Source: Microbacteriaceae bacterium (GTDB taxonomy: Bacteria; Actinomycetota; Actinomycetes; Actinomycetales; Microbacteriaceae). Taken from it: a stretch of 12,151 nucleotides of DNA. Position numbers and translations under genes: made by a program. The DNA lies in assembly GCA_022701925.1 (NCBI GenBank), contig JAKONM010000111.1, positions 1 to 12,151 on the forward strand, given 5' to 3'. Shown here one piece after another: positions 5,960 to 12,151 of this stretch; within the stretch, counting starts at the first letter, position 1; each line of letters opens with the position of its first letter. The notes below the pieces were generated by a model that was given only the letters and a program-made list of their open reading frames with translations, did no database searches and was not told the origin of the DNA.

Positions 5960-6802
5960 TCACTCGTGCAGCGGCGAGCCGTCCTTGCCCAGCACCTGCT
6001 TCTCGCCCGCCTCGATGCGGAACGGGAACCGGTTCTGCTTCGGCGGCATCGGGCAGTTGAAGCTGTAGCTGAAGGCGCACGGCGGCAGCACCGCGTAGTT
6101 GAAGTCGAGCGTGATGCTGCCGTCGCGGTTCGGCGCCACGAACAGGAACCGGCCGACGCCGTAGGTGTCGTCGCCGCTCGTCGCGTCGGAGAAGACCAGC
6201 TGCAGCCGGTTACCGTCCTTGAAGGCCGCGATGCGGTGCTCCTGCCCGGCGATCTCGACCGCGATGTCCCCCGGCACCGGCAGCTCGCGCGTGGCGCCGT
6301 CGTCCTTGACGTGGGAGAAGCCCACCGTGGTGCCCTCCGGGTTCGGCGTGAACGAGCCCGTGACGACCCACGCGGGGTCGTGCGGGAAGGCGCTGATGCC
6401 GCCGAAGCCCTGCACGGCCTCGCTCTGGGCGTCCCACACCCGCAGGGCGTACTGGCCGTCCTCGCCGCGGATCACGGTGCCGGTGGTGTGGTCGTCGAAG
6501 ACGACCGACGAGGGCTGCGGGTCGTCCTTGCCCCGCACCGCGACCGTGCCGTCCACCGGCTGCCCGTCGACCACGACGCCGTCGGCGGCGGTCGCGGTGA
6601 CCTGCAGGCCGGACTCCCCCGCCTCGCGCGGCGCCCAGGTGCCGGGCACGCCCCAGATCTCCTGCGGCTCGCCGACCCACTGGGTGTTCACGAGCGCGAG
6701 GAAGCCGCTCGGGGTCTGCACGGACTGCTCGCGCAGCGTGCGGAAGCGGGCGTGCCGCTCGGCGGCGGTGGGCTGGGCGGGCGCGGTGGCGGTGTCGGTC
6801 AC
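5960..6802 (-). CDS. DUF1684 domain-containing protein
   Basis: This 280-residue protein belongs to DUF1684, a family of unknown biochemical function. The diagnostic C-terminal block is clear: DDTYGVGRFLF at 211-221, LDFNYAVLPPCAFS at 232-245 and CPMPPKQNRFPFRIEAGEK at 250-268. The N-terminal half has family-like features around the FLALVNTQWV and VFDDHTTGTVIRG stretches. No signal peptide or membrane segment is seen, so it is probably cytoplasmic. The start is GTG at 6802, with AGGAGG 6 nt upstream (plus-strand 6809-6814). It lies 70 bp after the S9 peptidase gene and 34 bp before the polymerase gene, all on the same strand. The polymerase probably also has its own promoter in the 34-bp gap. 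The cysteine pair at 242 and 250 is part of the family block. Confidence 0.9.
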   Translation of the reverse strand: MTDTATAPAQPTAAERHARFRTLREQSVQTPSGFLALVNTQWVGEPQEIWGVPGTWAPREAGESGLQVTATAADGVVVDGQPVDGTVAVRGKDDPQPSSVVFDDHTTGTVIRGEDGQYALRVWDAQSEAVQGFGGISAFPHDPAWVVTGSFTPNPEGTTVGFSHVKDDGATRELPVPGDIAVEIAGQEHRIAAFKDGNRLQLVFSDATSGDDTYGVGRFLFVAPNRDGSITLDFNYAVLPPCAFSYSFNCPMPPKQNRFPFRIEAGEKQVLGKDGSPLHE

Positions 6803-6872
6803 GGAGGTCCTCCTGCGTCGGGTCGGTCGCGGGTGGCAACGTACCGACCCGCTCCGACCTTCCCGCCCGGCC

Positions 6873-8789
6873 TCACCGCTCGAGCGGCAGCACCGGCACG
6901 TCCGGGGGCGTGAAGCCCATCACCTGGCCGAGGAACGAGAGCGACGCCTCCCGGCTCGCGATCAGCGTCGCCTTCGCGCGGAAGCCGTGCCCCTCCCCCG
7001 GGAACTCGATCAGCGCGTGCGGGATGCCCCGCTGCCGCGCCGCGTCGCGGAACAGCCGCGACTGCTCCGGCGGCACGACGCGGTCGTCCAGGCCCTGCAG
7101 CAGCAGCACCGGGGAGGAGAGCCCGTCGACGTGGTTGATCGGTGCACGCTCCGCGTAGACCTCGGCGGCCTCGGGGTACGGCCCGATCAGGCCGTCCAGG
7201 TACCGCGCCTCGAAGTCGTGGGTGTCGAGCGCCAGCGCGACCGCGTCGGCGACGCCGTACTTCGAGATGCCCGCCGCGAAGACGTCCGACCGGGTCAGCG
7301 CGGCGAGCACCGTCCAGCCGCCGGCGGACCCGCCCTCGATCGCCAGGCGGTCGCCGTCGGCCAGCCCGGCGTCGACGAGCCCGCGGACCGCCGTCAGGAC
7401 GTCCTCGACGTCGACCACGCCCCACCGGCCGTCGAGCCGCTGCCGGTACCTCCGCCCGTAGCCGGTGGAGCCGCCGTAGTCGACGTCGAGCACGCCGATG
7501 CCGCGGCTCGTGTAGAAGGCGATCGCCGGGTTCTGGCGCACCAGGGTCTGCGACGTCGGCCCGCCGTGCACCAGCACGACGTACGGCGGCAGCTCGCCCA
7601 CCGGCGCCCGCCAGCCCGGGTTGGCGGGCGGGTACACGACCGCGTGCACGCCGTCGAAGACGCGCCGCTCGGCCGCGGGGAACACCTCGGCAGGCAGCCC
7701 CTCGACGCCGGCCCGGACCAGCCGGAAGGCGCCCGTCGCCGTGTCGAGCTCCCACAGCGACGCGGGGTCGCCCGCCGACGAGTCGGTCAGCAGCGCCCGG
7801 CCGCCCCGCGCGTCCTCCCACGAGGTGCCGGACCGGTCGCTCCGCAGCAGGCGGTGCCCGCCGTCCGCGTGGACGTCGCGCTGCTCCTCCGCGCCCAGGG
7901 TCGAGGTGACGAGGAAGCCGTCGCCCTGCGGCAGGTACCAGCGCGTGCCGAGCACCCAGAGCGGCCCGCCCGTCTCCCGCTCCTCGGCGACGACCGGTCG
8001 CACGTCCCCGTGCGGGCCGCGGCGGTACAGGTTCCACCAGCCGCTGCGGTCGGAGCAGAAGGCCAGCCCGCCGTCGGGCAGCCACTCGGGCTGCAGCGCC
8101 GACTCCTGCGGGCCGCCCGCCACGGCGGCCCACGACTCCACGCGGCCGTCGACCAGGTCTCCGACGCACACCTCCGTCGCCTCCCACGGCATGTGCGGGT
8201 GGTCCCAGGCGACCCACGCCAGGCGGCGGCCCTCCGCGTCGAGCCGGGGCTGGGCGAGGAAGCGCGACCCGGCCACCACGCTGACGACCGCCCCCGCGTC
8301 ATCGGCGGCGGAGCCGTCCAGCGGCACGAGCACCAGGTCGCGCGTCAGGTCGCCCGGGCCGTCGCCCGTGTGCGCCTCGCGCACGGCGAGCACGTGCCCC
8401 GGGACGCCCGGCACCAGGCCGCCGAAGCGGAACCCGAGCCCGGCGGGCGTCAGCGGCACCGGTGTCGAGCCCGGCCCGTCGAACCGGTGCAGCCGGTGGT
8501 CGGCGAAGTGGGAGAACACCGCGGCGCCGTCGACCGCGGTCCACGCGCCGCCGCCGTACTCGTGCACGCCGGAGCGCACGTTCCAGGGCGCCGGCAGCAC
8601 GACCTCGGCGCCGCCGCCCGCGGCCTCGCGCAGCAGCGCCGTCCGACCCTCGGCGGCGACCGGCTCCGACCACCACGCCTCGTCGCCCACGTACCGCGCC
8701 TCGTCGGGGGCGTGGCTGCCGGCCGCGACGGCCTCGGCGGTCAGCGGGGACGGCCATTCGCCGTACGGACGGGTCTGCTGGGGCTCCAT
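6873..8789 (-). CDS. S9 (prolyl oligopeptidase) family serine peptidase
   Basis: This 638-residue protein has the two-domain layout of S9 peptidases: an N-terminal beta-propeller region (about 30-390) that limits access to peptides, and a C-terminal alpha/beta hydrolase. The hydrolase shows the oxyanion motif HGGP at 408-411, nucleophile Ser488 in GGSAGG, Asp568 in QGLDDRVVP and His601 in GEGHGF. Thus the triad is complete. No signal peptide is seen, so it probably digests peptides in the cytoplasm. The ATG at 8789 is chosen because the 30 codons above it have no family likeness and run into the divergent promoter. TACGGT lies 6 nt before this ATG, so the message may be leaderless. GGTGGAG also lies there, but only 2 nt from the ATG. 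Confidence 0.93.
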   Translation of the reverse strand: MEPQQTRPYGEWPSPLTAEAVAAGSHAPDEARYVGDEAWWSEPVAAEGRTALLREAAGGGAEVVLPAPWNVRSGVHEYGGGAWTAVDGAAVFSHFADHRLHRFDGPGSTPVPLTPAGLGFRFGGLVPGVPGHVLAVREAHTGDGPGDLTRDLVLVPLDGSAADDAGAVVSVVAGSRFLAQPRLDAEGRRLAWVAWDHPHMPWEATEVCVGDLVDGRVESWAAVAGGPQESALQPEWLPDGGLAFCSDRSGWWNLYRRGPHGDVRPVVAEERETGGPLWVLGTRWYLPQGDGFLVTSTLGAEEQRDVHADGGHRLLRSDRSGTSWEDARGGRALLTDSSAGDPASLWELDTATGAFRLVRAGVEGLPAEVFPAAERRVFDGVHAVVYPPANPGWRAPVGELPPYVVLVHGGPTSQTLVRQNPAIAFYTSRGIGVLDVDYGGSTGYGRRYRQRLDGRWGVVDVEDVLTAVRGLVDAGLADGDRLAIEGGSAGGWTVLAALTRSDVFAAGISKYGVADAVALALDTHDFEARYLDGLIGPYPEAAEVYAERAPINHVDGLSSPVLLLQGLDDRVVPPEQSRLFRDAARQRGIPHALIEFPGEGHGFRAKATLIASREASLSFLGQVMGFTPPDVPVLPLER

Positions 8790-8795
8790 CGCTCC

Positions 8796-8801
8796 ACCGT
8801 A
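8796..8801 (-). promoter_or_regulatory. -10 element for the S9 peptidase gene
   Basis: TACGGT on the minus strand ends 6 nt before the ATG at 8789, matching the leaderless pattern seen at other genes here. No good -35 is visible at 16-18 bp. It is divergent from the LexA-controlled promoter in the same 88-bp gap. Confidence 0.5.
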
Positions 8802-8817
8802 GGGCGGCGCGTCCGCA

Positions 8818-8846
8818 TTGCCTCCCCGGCCGGACCGACCTACAGT
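8818..8846 (+). promoter_or_regulatory. Promoter of the 88-residue SOS-type gene
   Basis: TTGCCT (8818-8823) and TACAGT (8841-8846) are separated by exactly 17 bp and each match the consensus hexamers at four of six positions. Transcription would start near 8853, inside the LexA box at 8849-8864. A repressor there would block initiation directly. Confidence 0.7.
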
Positions 8847-8848
8847 GC

Positions 8849-8864
8849 TCGAACACGTGTTCGA
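8849..8864 (+). promoter_or_regulatory. Perfect LexA (SOS) box
   Basis: TCGAAC-ACGT-GTTCGA is a perfect 16-bp palindrome and an exact match to the actinobacterial LexA consensus TCGAAC-N4-GTTCGA. It begins 2 bp after the -10 hexamer and ends 1 bp before the GGAAGG ribosome site, the arrangement expected for LexA repression. Confidence 0.85.
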
Positions 8865-8877
8865 CGGAAGGTGCGGC

Positions 8878-9144
8878 ATGAGCAGGACGCTCGTCGGGAT
8901 GGGCCAGGCGTCGCTGGAGTGGACGCCGCGCGGACGGCCCCGCCTGCTGCGCTGGGGCGGCCGCGCCTACCTGGTGACGGACTCGCCCACGCGGCTCGAG
9001 GACGCCCTGGACGCGCTGCTGACCCACCCGCTGCCGGTGCGGGGCTGGCGCTTCCAGGGCACCAGCACCGACGCCGGCGACACCCTGGTCTTCGACGTGC
9101 TGGCCTGCGCCGACGGCTGGCGGGTGCTGCACACCTACCGCTGA
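8878..9144 (+). CDS. Small protein of unknown function, probably in the SOS regulon
   Basis: I do not recognise this 88-residue protein with certainty. It is basic near the N-terminus and has four tryptophans. Its pattern is RWGGRAYLVTD (25-35), then LTHPLPVRGWRF (48-59), then LVFDV (70-74) and WRVLHTYR at the end, suggesting a small beta-rich domain. It faintly recalls the DUF6504-type small proteins encoded near damage-response polymerases in Actinobacteria, but that is a memory-based guess. No signal peptide or membrane segment is seen. The ATG at 8878 has GGAAGG (8866-8871) 6 nt upstream. A -35/-10 pair with 17-bp spacing and a perfect LexA box precede it. The next gene begins 47 bp later with its own candidate promoter. 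Confidence 0.88.
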   Translation: MSRTLVGMGQASLEWTPRGRPRLLRWGGRAYLVTDSPTRLEDALDALLTHPLPVRGWRFQGTSTDAGDTLVFDVLACADGWRVLHTYR

Positions 9145-9179
9145 CCCGCGCGCCGCCGGGCGGGCCGACGAGCGCGACC

Positions 9180-9185
9180 TACCCT
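9180..9185 (+). promoter_or_regulatory. -10 element for a leaderless transcript of the coiled-coil wall protein
   Basis: TACCCT ends 6 nt before the GTG at 9192. No Shine-Dalgarno sequence precedes this start, and no good -35 is seen. The spacing repeats that found at the polymerase and peptidase genes. Confidence 0.5.
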
Positions 9186-9191
9186 TGCCCG

Positions 9192-10319
9192 GTGCGGGCG
9201 GGGGCGGTGCGGGCGGCGGCCCTGACGACCCTGCTGCTCTGCGTGCTGGTGGCCCTGGGGGCGGTGATCGCGCCCGCCTCGGCGCGGGCGGACGACCCCA
9301 GCTGGGCCGAGGTGCAGAAGGCGAAGCGGGACGTGCGGGCGAAGGCCTCGGCGGTGCAGCGCATCCAGGCCGCGCTGGACGGCCTGGAGGAGCAGGCGGC
9401 CAGGCTCGGCGAGGTCGCGGTGCGGCGGGCGGCCGACGCCTCCGCGGCCGCGGACCGCCTGGCGACCGCGCAGGGCGCCGTGGACCGCCTGCAGGTGCAG
9501 GCGGCCGCCGCGCGGAAGCGCGCCGGCACCGCGAAGCGCACCGCGGGCCTCGTCGCGACCCAGCTGTACCGCGCGGGCGATCCCACCCTGTCGGTGTGGC
9601 TGGCGGGTCGACACTCCGGATCGCTGCTGTACCGCCTCGGCGCGCTGGCGCAGATCGGCGACTCCTCGTCGCAGATGCTCGCGCAGGCCGTCGTCGACCA
9701 GCGGCTGGCGGACGCGCTGGGCCGGGAGGCCTCCGCGCAGGCGGCCGTGCGGGACCGGCTGTCGGACGCCGCGACGGCCGCGGCGAACACCGCGAAGGCC
9801 GCGCAGACCGCTGCGGACCGGCAGGTCGCGGCCACGAAGGCCCGCCGCGCCGCGCTCACGGCCAAGCTGCACGAGCTGCAGGCGACCTCGAACGCGCTGC
9901 AGGCCTCCTACGCCGCTGCCCAGGAGGCGAAGCGCGCGGCCGCTGCGGCCGGCGACGGCAGCGGCGGCAGCGCGCTGGGCGGCATCGCGGGCGGGCCGGG
10001 CTCGCTGTCGCCGTCGGCCGCGCAGTCCTACGCCGCGGGCCGTCTCGGCGCCTACGGCTGGAGCGGCGGGCAGATGTCCTGCCTCACGCGGCTGTGGAAC
10101 ATCGAGTCCGGGTGGCGCTGGAACGCCTACAACGCCTCCTCCGGCGCCTACGGCATCCCGCAGTCGCTGCCGGGGTCGAAGATGGCGACCGCCGGCGGGG
10201 ACTGGACCACCAGCTCGCGCACGCAGATCGAGTGGGGCCTCGGCTACATCGAGGCGCGGTACTCGACGCCGTGCGGCGCACTGGCGTTCGAGACCAGCCA
10301 CGTCCCGTACTGGTACTGA
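9192..10319 (+). CDS. Secreted coiled-coil protein with C-terminal lytic-transglycosylase-like domain
   Basis: This 375-residue protein begins with a signal peptide: basic start, hydrophobic core at about 9-27, likely cleavage after Ala33 (SARA-DD). A long Ala/Lys/Gln-rich coiled coil follows (about 34-253), then a Gly/Ser linker (about 254-275). The C-terminal domain contains CLTRLWNIESGW with candidate catalytic Glu305, AYGIPQSLPG, and two cysteines, Cys297 and Cys361, that could form a disulfide. It ends in VPYWY, like many small actinobacterial transglycosylase-like domains. It probably cleaves or binds peptidoglycan outside the membrane. The coiled coil resembles those of RipC/PcsB-type hydrolases, where it is joined to a peptidase instead. 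The GTG start is supported by the signal peptide and by TACCCT 6 nt upstream. The enzyme activity is inferred. Confidence 0.88.
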   Translation: MRAGAVRAAALTTLLLCVLVALGAVIAPASARADDPSWAEVQKAKRDVRAKASAVQRIQAALDGLEEQAARLGEVAVRRAADASAAADRLATAQGAVDRLQVQAAAARKRAGTAKRTAGLVATQLYRAGDPTLSVWLAGRHSGSLLYRLGALAQIGDSSSQMLAQAVVDQRLADALGREASAQAAVRDRLSDAATAAANTAKAAQTAADRQVAATKARRAALTAKLHELQATSNALQASYAAAQEAKRAAAAAGDGSGGSALGGIAGGPGSLSPSAAQSYAAGRLGAYGWSGGQMSCLTRLWNIESGWRWNAYNASSGAYGIPQSLPGSKMATAGGDWTTSSRTQIEWGLGYIEARYSTPCGALAFETSHVPYWY

Positions 10320-10334
10320 ACCGGCGGCCGGTTC
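10318..10334. terminator. Hairpin between convergent genes
   Basis: GAACCGG (10318-10324) pairs with CCGGTTC (10328-10334) around CGG. The hairpin overlaps the last two bases of the stop codon of the coiled-coil protein gene and precedes the end of the convergent flavin reductase gene by 7 bp. There is no U tract, so a terminator role is tentative. Confidence 0.4.
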
Positions 10335-10341
10335 GCCGGGC

Positions 10342-10842
10342 TCAGGCGAGGCGGCGGTAGGCGCTGCGGAAGTACAGCAGCGGCTCGGCGTCGACGGCCG
10401 GCGCGGACAGCGCCCGGACGCGGCCGACCACGATCTCGTGGTCGCCGCCGTCGTGCACGGCCTCGACGTCGCACTCGACGTGGGCGATCGCGCCGTCGAG
10501 CAGCGGGTTCCCCAGCACGCCGGCGCGCCACTCCTGGCCGGCGAACTTGTCGCCGCCGCTGACCGCGAAGCGCCCGCTGACCTCCTGCTGGTCCGCGCCC
10601 AGCACGTTGACCGCGAAGCGACCGGTGGCGGCGATGCGCGGCCACGTGCTGGAGCTGCGGGCGGTGCTCAGGAGGATCAGCGGCGGATCGAGGGAGAGCG
10701 AGGAGAAGGACTGGCAGGTGAGCCCCGCCGGCCCCTCCGGAGTCGCTCCGGTCACCACGACCACGCCGGTCGCGAAGCGGGCGAGCACCTGGCGGAAGGC
10801 CGTGGGATCGACGGTCTCGAGATCCGTGCCGGGGTCGGTCAT
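10342..10842 (-). CDS. Flavin reductase family protein
   Basis: This 166-residue protein has the FMN-binding split-barrel fold of NAD(P)H:flavin reductases, which supply reduced flavin to partner monooxygenases. Family signatures are FATGVVVVTG at 23-32, GLTCQSFSSLSLDPPLILL at 40-58, RFAVNVL at 75-81 and the GDHEIVVGRV block at 133-142. The length is normal. No monooxygenase is nearby in the window, so its partner is unknown. It is convergent with the coiled-coil wall protein. Upstream, TAGGAT (plus-strand 10850-10855) ends 7 nt before the ATG; an overlapping AGGA could instead act as a weak ribosome site. A strong terminator at 10905-10944 separates it from the Rpf gene, so it is probably transcribed alone. 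Confidence 0.92.
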   Translation of the reverse strand: MTDPGTDLETVDPTAFRQVLARFATGVVVVTGATPEGPAGLTCQSFSSLSLDPPLILLSTARSSSTWPRIAATGRFAVNVLGADQQEVSGRFAVSGGDKFAGQEWRAGVLGNPLLDGAIAHVECDVEAVHDGGDHEIVVGRVRALSAPAVDAEPLLYFRSAYRRLA

Positions 10843-10849
10843 CGCCCCG

Positions 10850-10855
10850 ATCCTA
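10850..10855 (-). promoter_or_regulatory. Candidate -10 element for the flavin reductase gene
   Basis: TAGGAT on the minus strand ends 7 nt before the ATG at 10842, compatible with a leaderless or very short leader. AGGA inside the same stretch could alternatively be a Shine-Dalgarno site, so this call is weaker than those at 5932 and 8796. Confidence 0.35.
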
Positions 10856-10904
10856 GGAGCGGGGCGCGACCGGCGGAGCCGGTGCAGCAGGCCCGAGGAC
10901 GGGA

Positions 10905-10944
10905 CGTGCCCGGCCGCCCCGGAGGAGCGGGGCGGCCGGGCACG
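10905..10944 (-). terminator. Strong hairpin terminator of the Rpf gene
   Basis: A perfect 16-bp GC-rich stem (10905-10920 with 10929-10944) encloses an 8-nt loop. It lies 14 bp past the Rpf stop codon and before the flavin reductase promoter. There is no U run, as is common for terminators in high-GC actinobacteria. Confidence 0.75.
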
Positions 10945-10958
10945 GACGTGCGGGTCGA

Positions 10959-11528
10959 TCAGGCCGGCAGGTGCAGGCGCTGGCCGACGTGGATGCGGTT
11001 CGGGTTCGCCAGGTGGTTCGCCGTCGCCAGCTTCTTCCAGCCGCCCTTCACGTGCAGCTTCGCCGCGATCTTGGACAGGGTGTCGCCGGAGCGGACCGTG
11101 TAGGTCTTGCCGGACAGCTTCACCGAGGCGACGTGCTTCTTGGCCGTCGACTTCTTGGCGTGCGAGGCGGAGACCGAGCTGGAGGTGCCGCGCGCGTTCG
11201 CCTTCTTCGAGCAGGTCGGCCAGGCGCCCCAGCCCTGGTTGGCCAGGACCCGCTCCGCGATGCGGATCTGCGTCGTCTTGCTGGCGCTGGCCGGGTTGCC
11301 CGAGCCGCCGTGGGCGCGCCACGTGCTCATGCTGAACTGCAGGCCGCCGTAGTAGCCGTTGCCGGTGTTGATGTGCCAGTTGCCGCCGGACTCGCAAGCG
11401 GCGACGCGGTCCCAGGTGCTGGTCGGTGCGGCGTTCGCGGGGGCGGCGCCCAGCGCGAGACCGCCCAGGGTCAGCGCGGCGACGGCCAGTCCGGAGACGG
11501 TGGCACGGGTGTTGGTCAGGATCTTCAT
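10959..11528 (-). CDS. Secreted Rpf-domain transglycosylase with LysM (resuscitation-promoting-factor type)
   Basis: This 189-residue protein is a resuscitation-promoting-factor-like muralytic enzyme, a family that cleaves peptidoglycan glycan strands and helps regrowth from dormancy. A signal peptide covers about 1-33 (APANA-AP). The Rpf domain runs from 37 to about 108: TWDRVAACESGGNW with catalytic Glu46, GYYGGLQFS, and AWPTC, with the conserved cysteine pair Cys45 and Cys106. A Lys/Ser/Ala-rich linker (about 108-140) leads to one LysM peptidoglycan-binding domain (142-188, YTVRSGDTLSKIA to RIHVGQRLHLP). The ATG at 11528 has GGAG 7 nt upstream, and the signal peptide confirms the start. 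It is transcribed alone, ends at a strong hairpin, and has a long upstream region (11529-11969). It is secreted and acts in the cell wall. Confidence 0.94.
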   Translation of the reverse strand: MKILTNTRATVSGLAVAALTLGGLALGAAPANAAPTSTWDRVAACESGGNWHINTGNGYYGGLQFSMSTWRAHGGSGNPASASKTTQIRIAERVLANQGWGAWPTCSKKANARGTSSSVSASHAKKSTAKKHVASVKLSGKTYTVRSGDTLSKIAAKLHVKGGWKKLATANHLANPNRIHVGQRLHLPA

Positions 11529-11969
11529 GACGTCGCTCCGGCGGGTCCGCCTCCGCTCGTCCCATCCCTGGGTCTCGACGCGCAGCTGCCCACCCTGACG
11601 GGTTGATGGTCGTGAAGCGGTCGGGCATGGGGGCAGCACAAGGCGTGGCCGGACCGGGCGAGACTCGTCGGGCGAGGGTGCCGGCAGTTCCTGTTTTCGC
11701 CAGCGCCCGGTCGAGCGGCATGAGAGTGCCATGGGTTCCAGGGGCCCGTCAAACGATTTGCTCACGGTCGAGCGTGTCGATGTGCGCCGCCGACCGGTTT
11801 GCGATATGCCTGCCGCGCACTGCTCGGGAGCCCCCTGAGCACCCCCCGAACGAGGGCCGTCCAAGGCCCGAACGCGCCGATGCCGCGATCGAATGGTCCT
11901 GATCCCTGAGAGCACGGTGTGCGGGACCCCGTGCTTCCCCTCGTCGCCGACGACCGGGACACGGTCCGC
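11529..11969. other. 441-bp divergent intergenic region upstream of Rpf and TfoX-like genes
   Basis: The region must hold promoters for both flanking genes, but I find no clear -35/-10 pair. On the Rpf strand it contains a GCTGCCC/GGGCAGC pairing (plus-strand 11585-11591 with 11631-11637). An interrupted hairpin is at 11821-11841 (TGCTC/GAGCA plus GGG/CCC), and a short GGGCC/GGCCC hairpin is at 11854-11869. TTGACG occurs on the minus strand around 11745-11751. Open frames crossing it lack protein-like features. The long leader may be regulated, but no known riboswitch could be confirmed. Confidence 0.5.
11911..11935. repeat. 7-bp inverted repeat upstream of the TfoX-like gene
   Basis: AGCACGG (11911-11917) and CCGTGCT (11929-11935) form a perfect inverted repeat with an 11-nt spacer, 34 bp before the proposed ATG at 11970. 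It could be an operator or an RNA hairpin. If the gene began at GTG 11919 it would lie partly inside the coding region. Confidence 0.4.
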
Positions 11970-12151
11970 ATGACCGAGGACCGGGACCTGGAGGGCCGGG
12001 TGCGCGCCGCCCTGGTGGACGTGCCGCAGGTCGAGGAGCGGCGCATGTTCGGCAGCCTGGGCTTCCTGGTGTCCGGCACCCTGCGGATCGCCGTCGGCGC
12101 CCATGGCAGCAGGATCGCGATTGTGCGCAACGACGCGGCGCAGCAGGACGC
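11970..12151 (+). CDS. TfoX N-terminal domain protein, cut by the right edge
   Basis: About 60 N-terminal residues are visible. They match the TfoX/Sxy N-terminal domain: an acidic helix (DLEGRVRAALVDVPQV), then RMFGSLGFLVSG at 25-36, then a beta strand (TLRIAVGAH) as in the usual MFGGLAFLVxG pattern. In Gammaproteobacteria TfoX regulates competence; in actinobacteria the small TfoX-N proteins have no established role. The ATG at 11970 matches the usual family N-terminus, but no clear ribosome site precedes it. In-frame GTG codons at 11919 and 11931 are alternatives that would add 17 or 13 residues unlike the family. The 3' end lies outside the window. Confidence 0.82.
   Translation, partial: MTEDRDLEGRVRAALVDVPQVEERRMFGSLGFLVSGTLRIAVGAHGSRIAIVRNDAAQQD

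Noticed and set aside
6026..6035. GAACCGGTTC palindrome as an operator
   Set aside because: It is a short palindrome inside the DUF1684 coding sequence near its 3' end, with no promoter nearby; chance is sufficient.
6132..6149. GTTCG/CGAAC pair in the DUF1684 gene as a LexA box
   Set aside because: The half-sites are in the reverse order and the spacing is wrong for the TCGAAC-N4-GTTCGA consensus.
8818..8877. Upstream start of the 88-residue gene at 8818
   Set aside because: It would translate across the promoter and the LexA box. ATG 8878 has a good ribosome site.
8790..8879. Upstream extension of the S9 peptidase to 8879
   Set aside because: The extra 30 residues are not family-like and would cover the divergent promoter and LexA box. 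ATG 8789 has a -10 hexamer at leaderless spacing.
6165..10319. A 1384-codon plus-strand open frame ending with the coiled-coil wall protein
   Set aside because: Most of it is antisense shadow of the DUF1684 and S9 peptidase genes. The real gene starts at GTG 9192 with a signal peptide.
11585..11940. c-di-AMP (ydaO) riboswitch upstream of Rpf
   Set aside because: Only an ACCCGTCAG-like nonamer fits. The GCCGAA, GGGGTNAATC and CTAAC elements are not present in the expected order.
1..12151. Mobile elements, CRISPR arrays, toxin-antitoxin or phage-defence genes
   Set aside because: No transposase, integrase, terminal repeats, direct-repeat arrays or defence-type domains were seen on either strand.

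Overview
The window looks like chromosomal DNA from a high-GC actinobacterium. The evidence is the GC-rich codon use, an actinobacterial fabH-acpP-fabF cluster followed by a DUF3145 gene, a resuscitation-promoting-factor (Rpf) gene, and LexA boxes of the TCGAAC-N4-GTTCGA type. A member of Micrococcales (Microbacteriaceae-like) is my best guess, but no marker here fixes the genus. I see no mobile element, CRISPR array, rRNA or tRNA.

Layout. (1) 1-2127, plus strand: the end of fabH, then acpP and fabF, the elongation core of type II fatty acid synthesis. (2) 2128-2589: a 462-bp convergent gap with several perfect hairpins. (3) 2590-8789, minus strand: five genes, which in transcription order are an S9 peptidase, a DUF1684 protein, a stand-alone Klenow-type DNA polymerase, a zinc-independent quinone-oxidoreductase-like MDR protein and DUF3145. 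(4) 8790-8877: a divergent promoter region with a perfect LexA box. (5) 8878-10319, plus strand: an 88-residue protein of unknown function and a secreted coiled-coil protein with a transglycosylase-like C-terminus. (6) 10342-11528, minus strand: a flavin reductase and a secreted Rpf-LysM protein, separated by a strong hairpin terminator. (7) 11529-11969: a divergent gap. (8) 11970 to the end: the start of a TfoX N-terminal-domain protein.

The main discovery is a likely SOS-controlled pair. A near-perfect LexA box lies across the start codon of the polymerase gene (5916-5931), and a perfect one lies just downstream of a well-spaced -35/-10 promoter for the 88-residue gene (8849-8864). The polymerase keeps its polymerase-site carboxylates. 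It appears to have lost its 3'-5' exonuclease residues, has no 5' nuclease domain, and carries unusual O-helix substitutions. That fits a specialised damage-response polymerase better than a replicative Pol I, but this is inference. Four genes also show a TANNNT hexamer 6-7 nt before the start codon, as expected for leaderless transcripts.

Two secreted cell-wall enzymes flank the flavin reductase in the right-hand part. They are probably envelope-remodelling functions, unrelated to the SOS pair.
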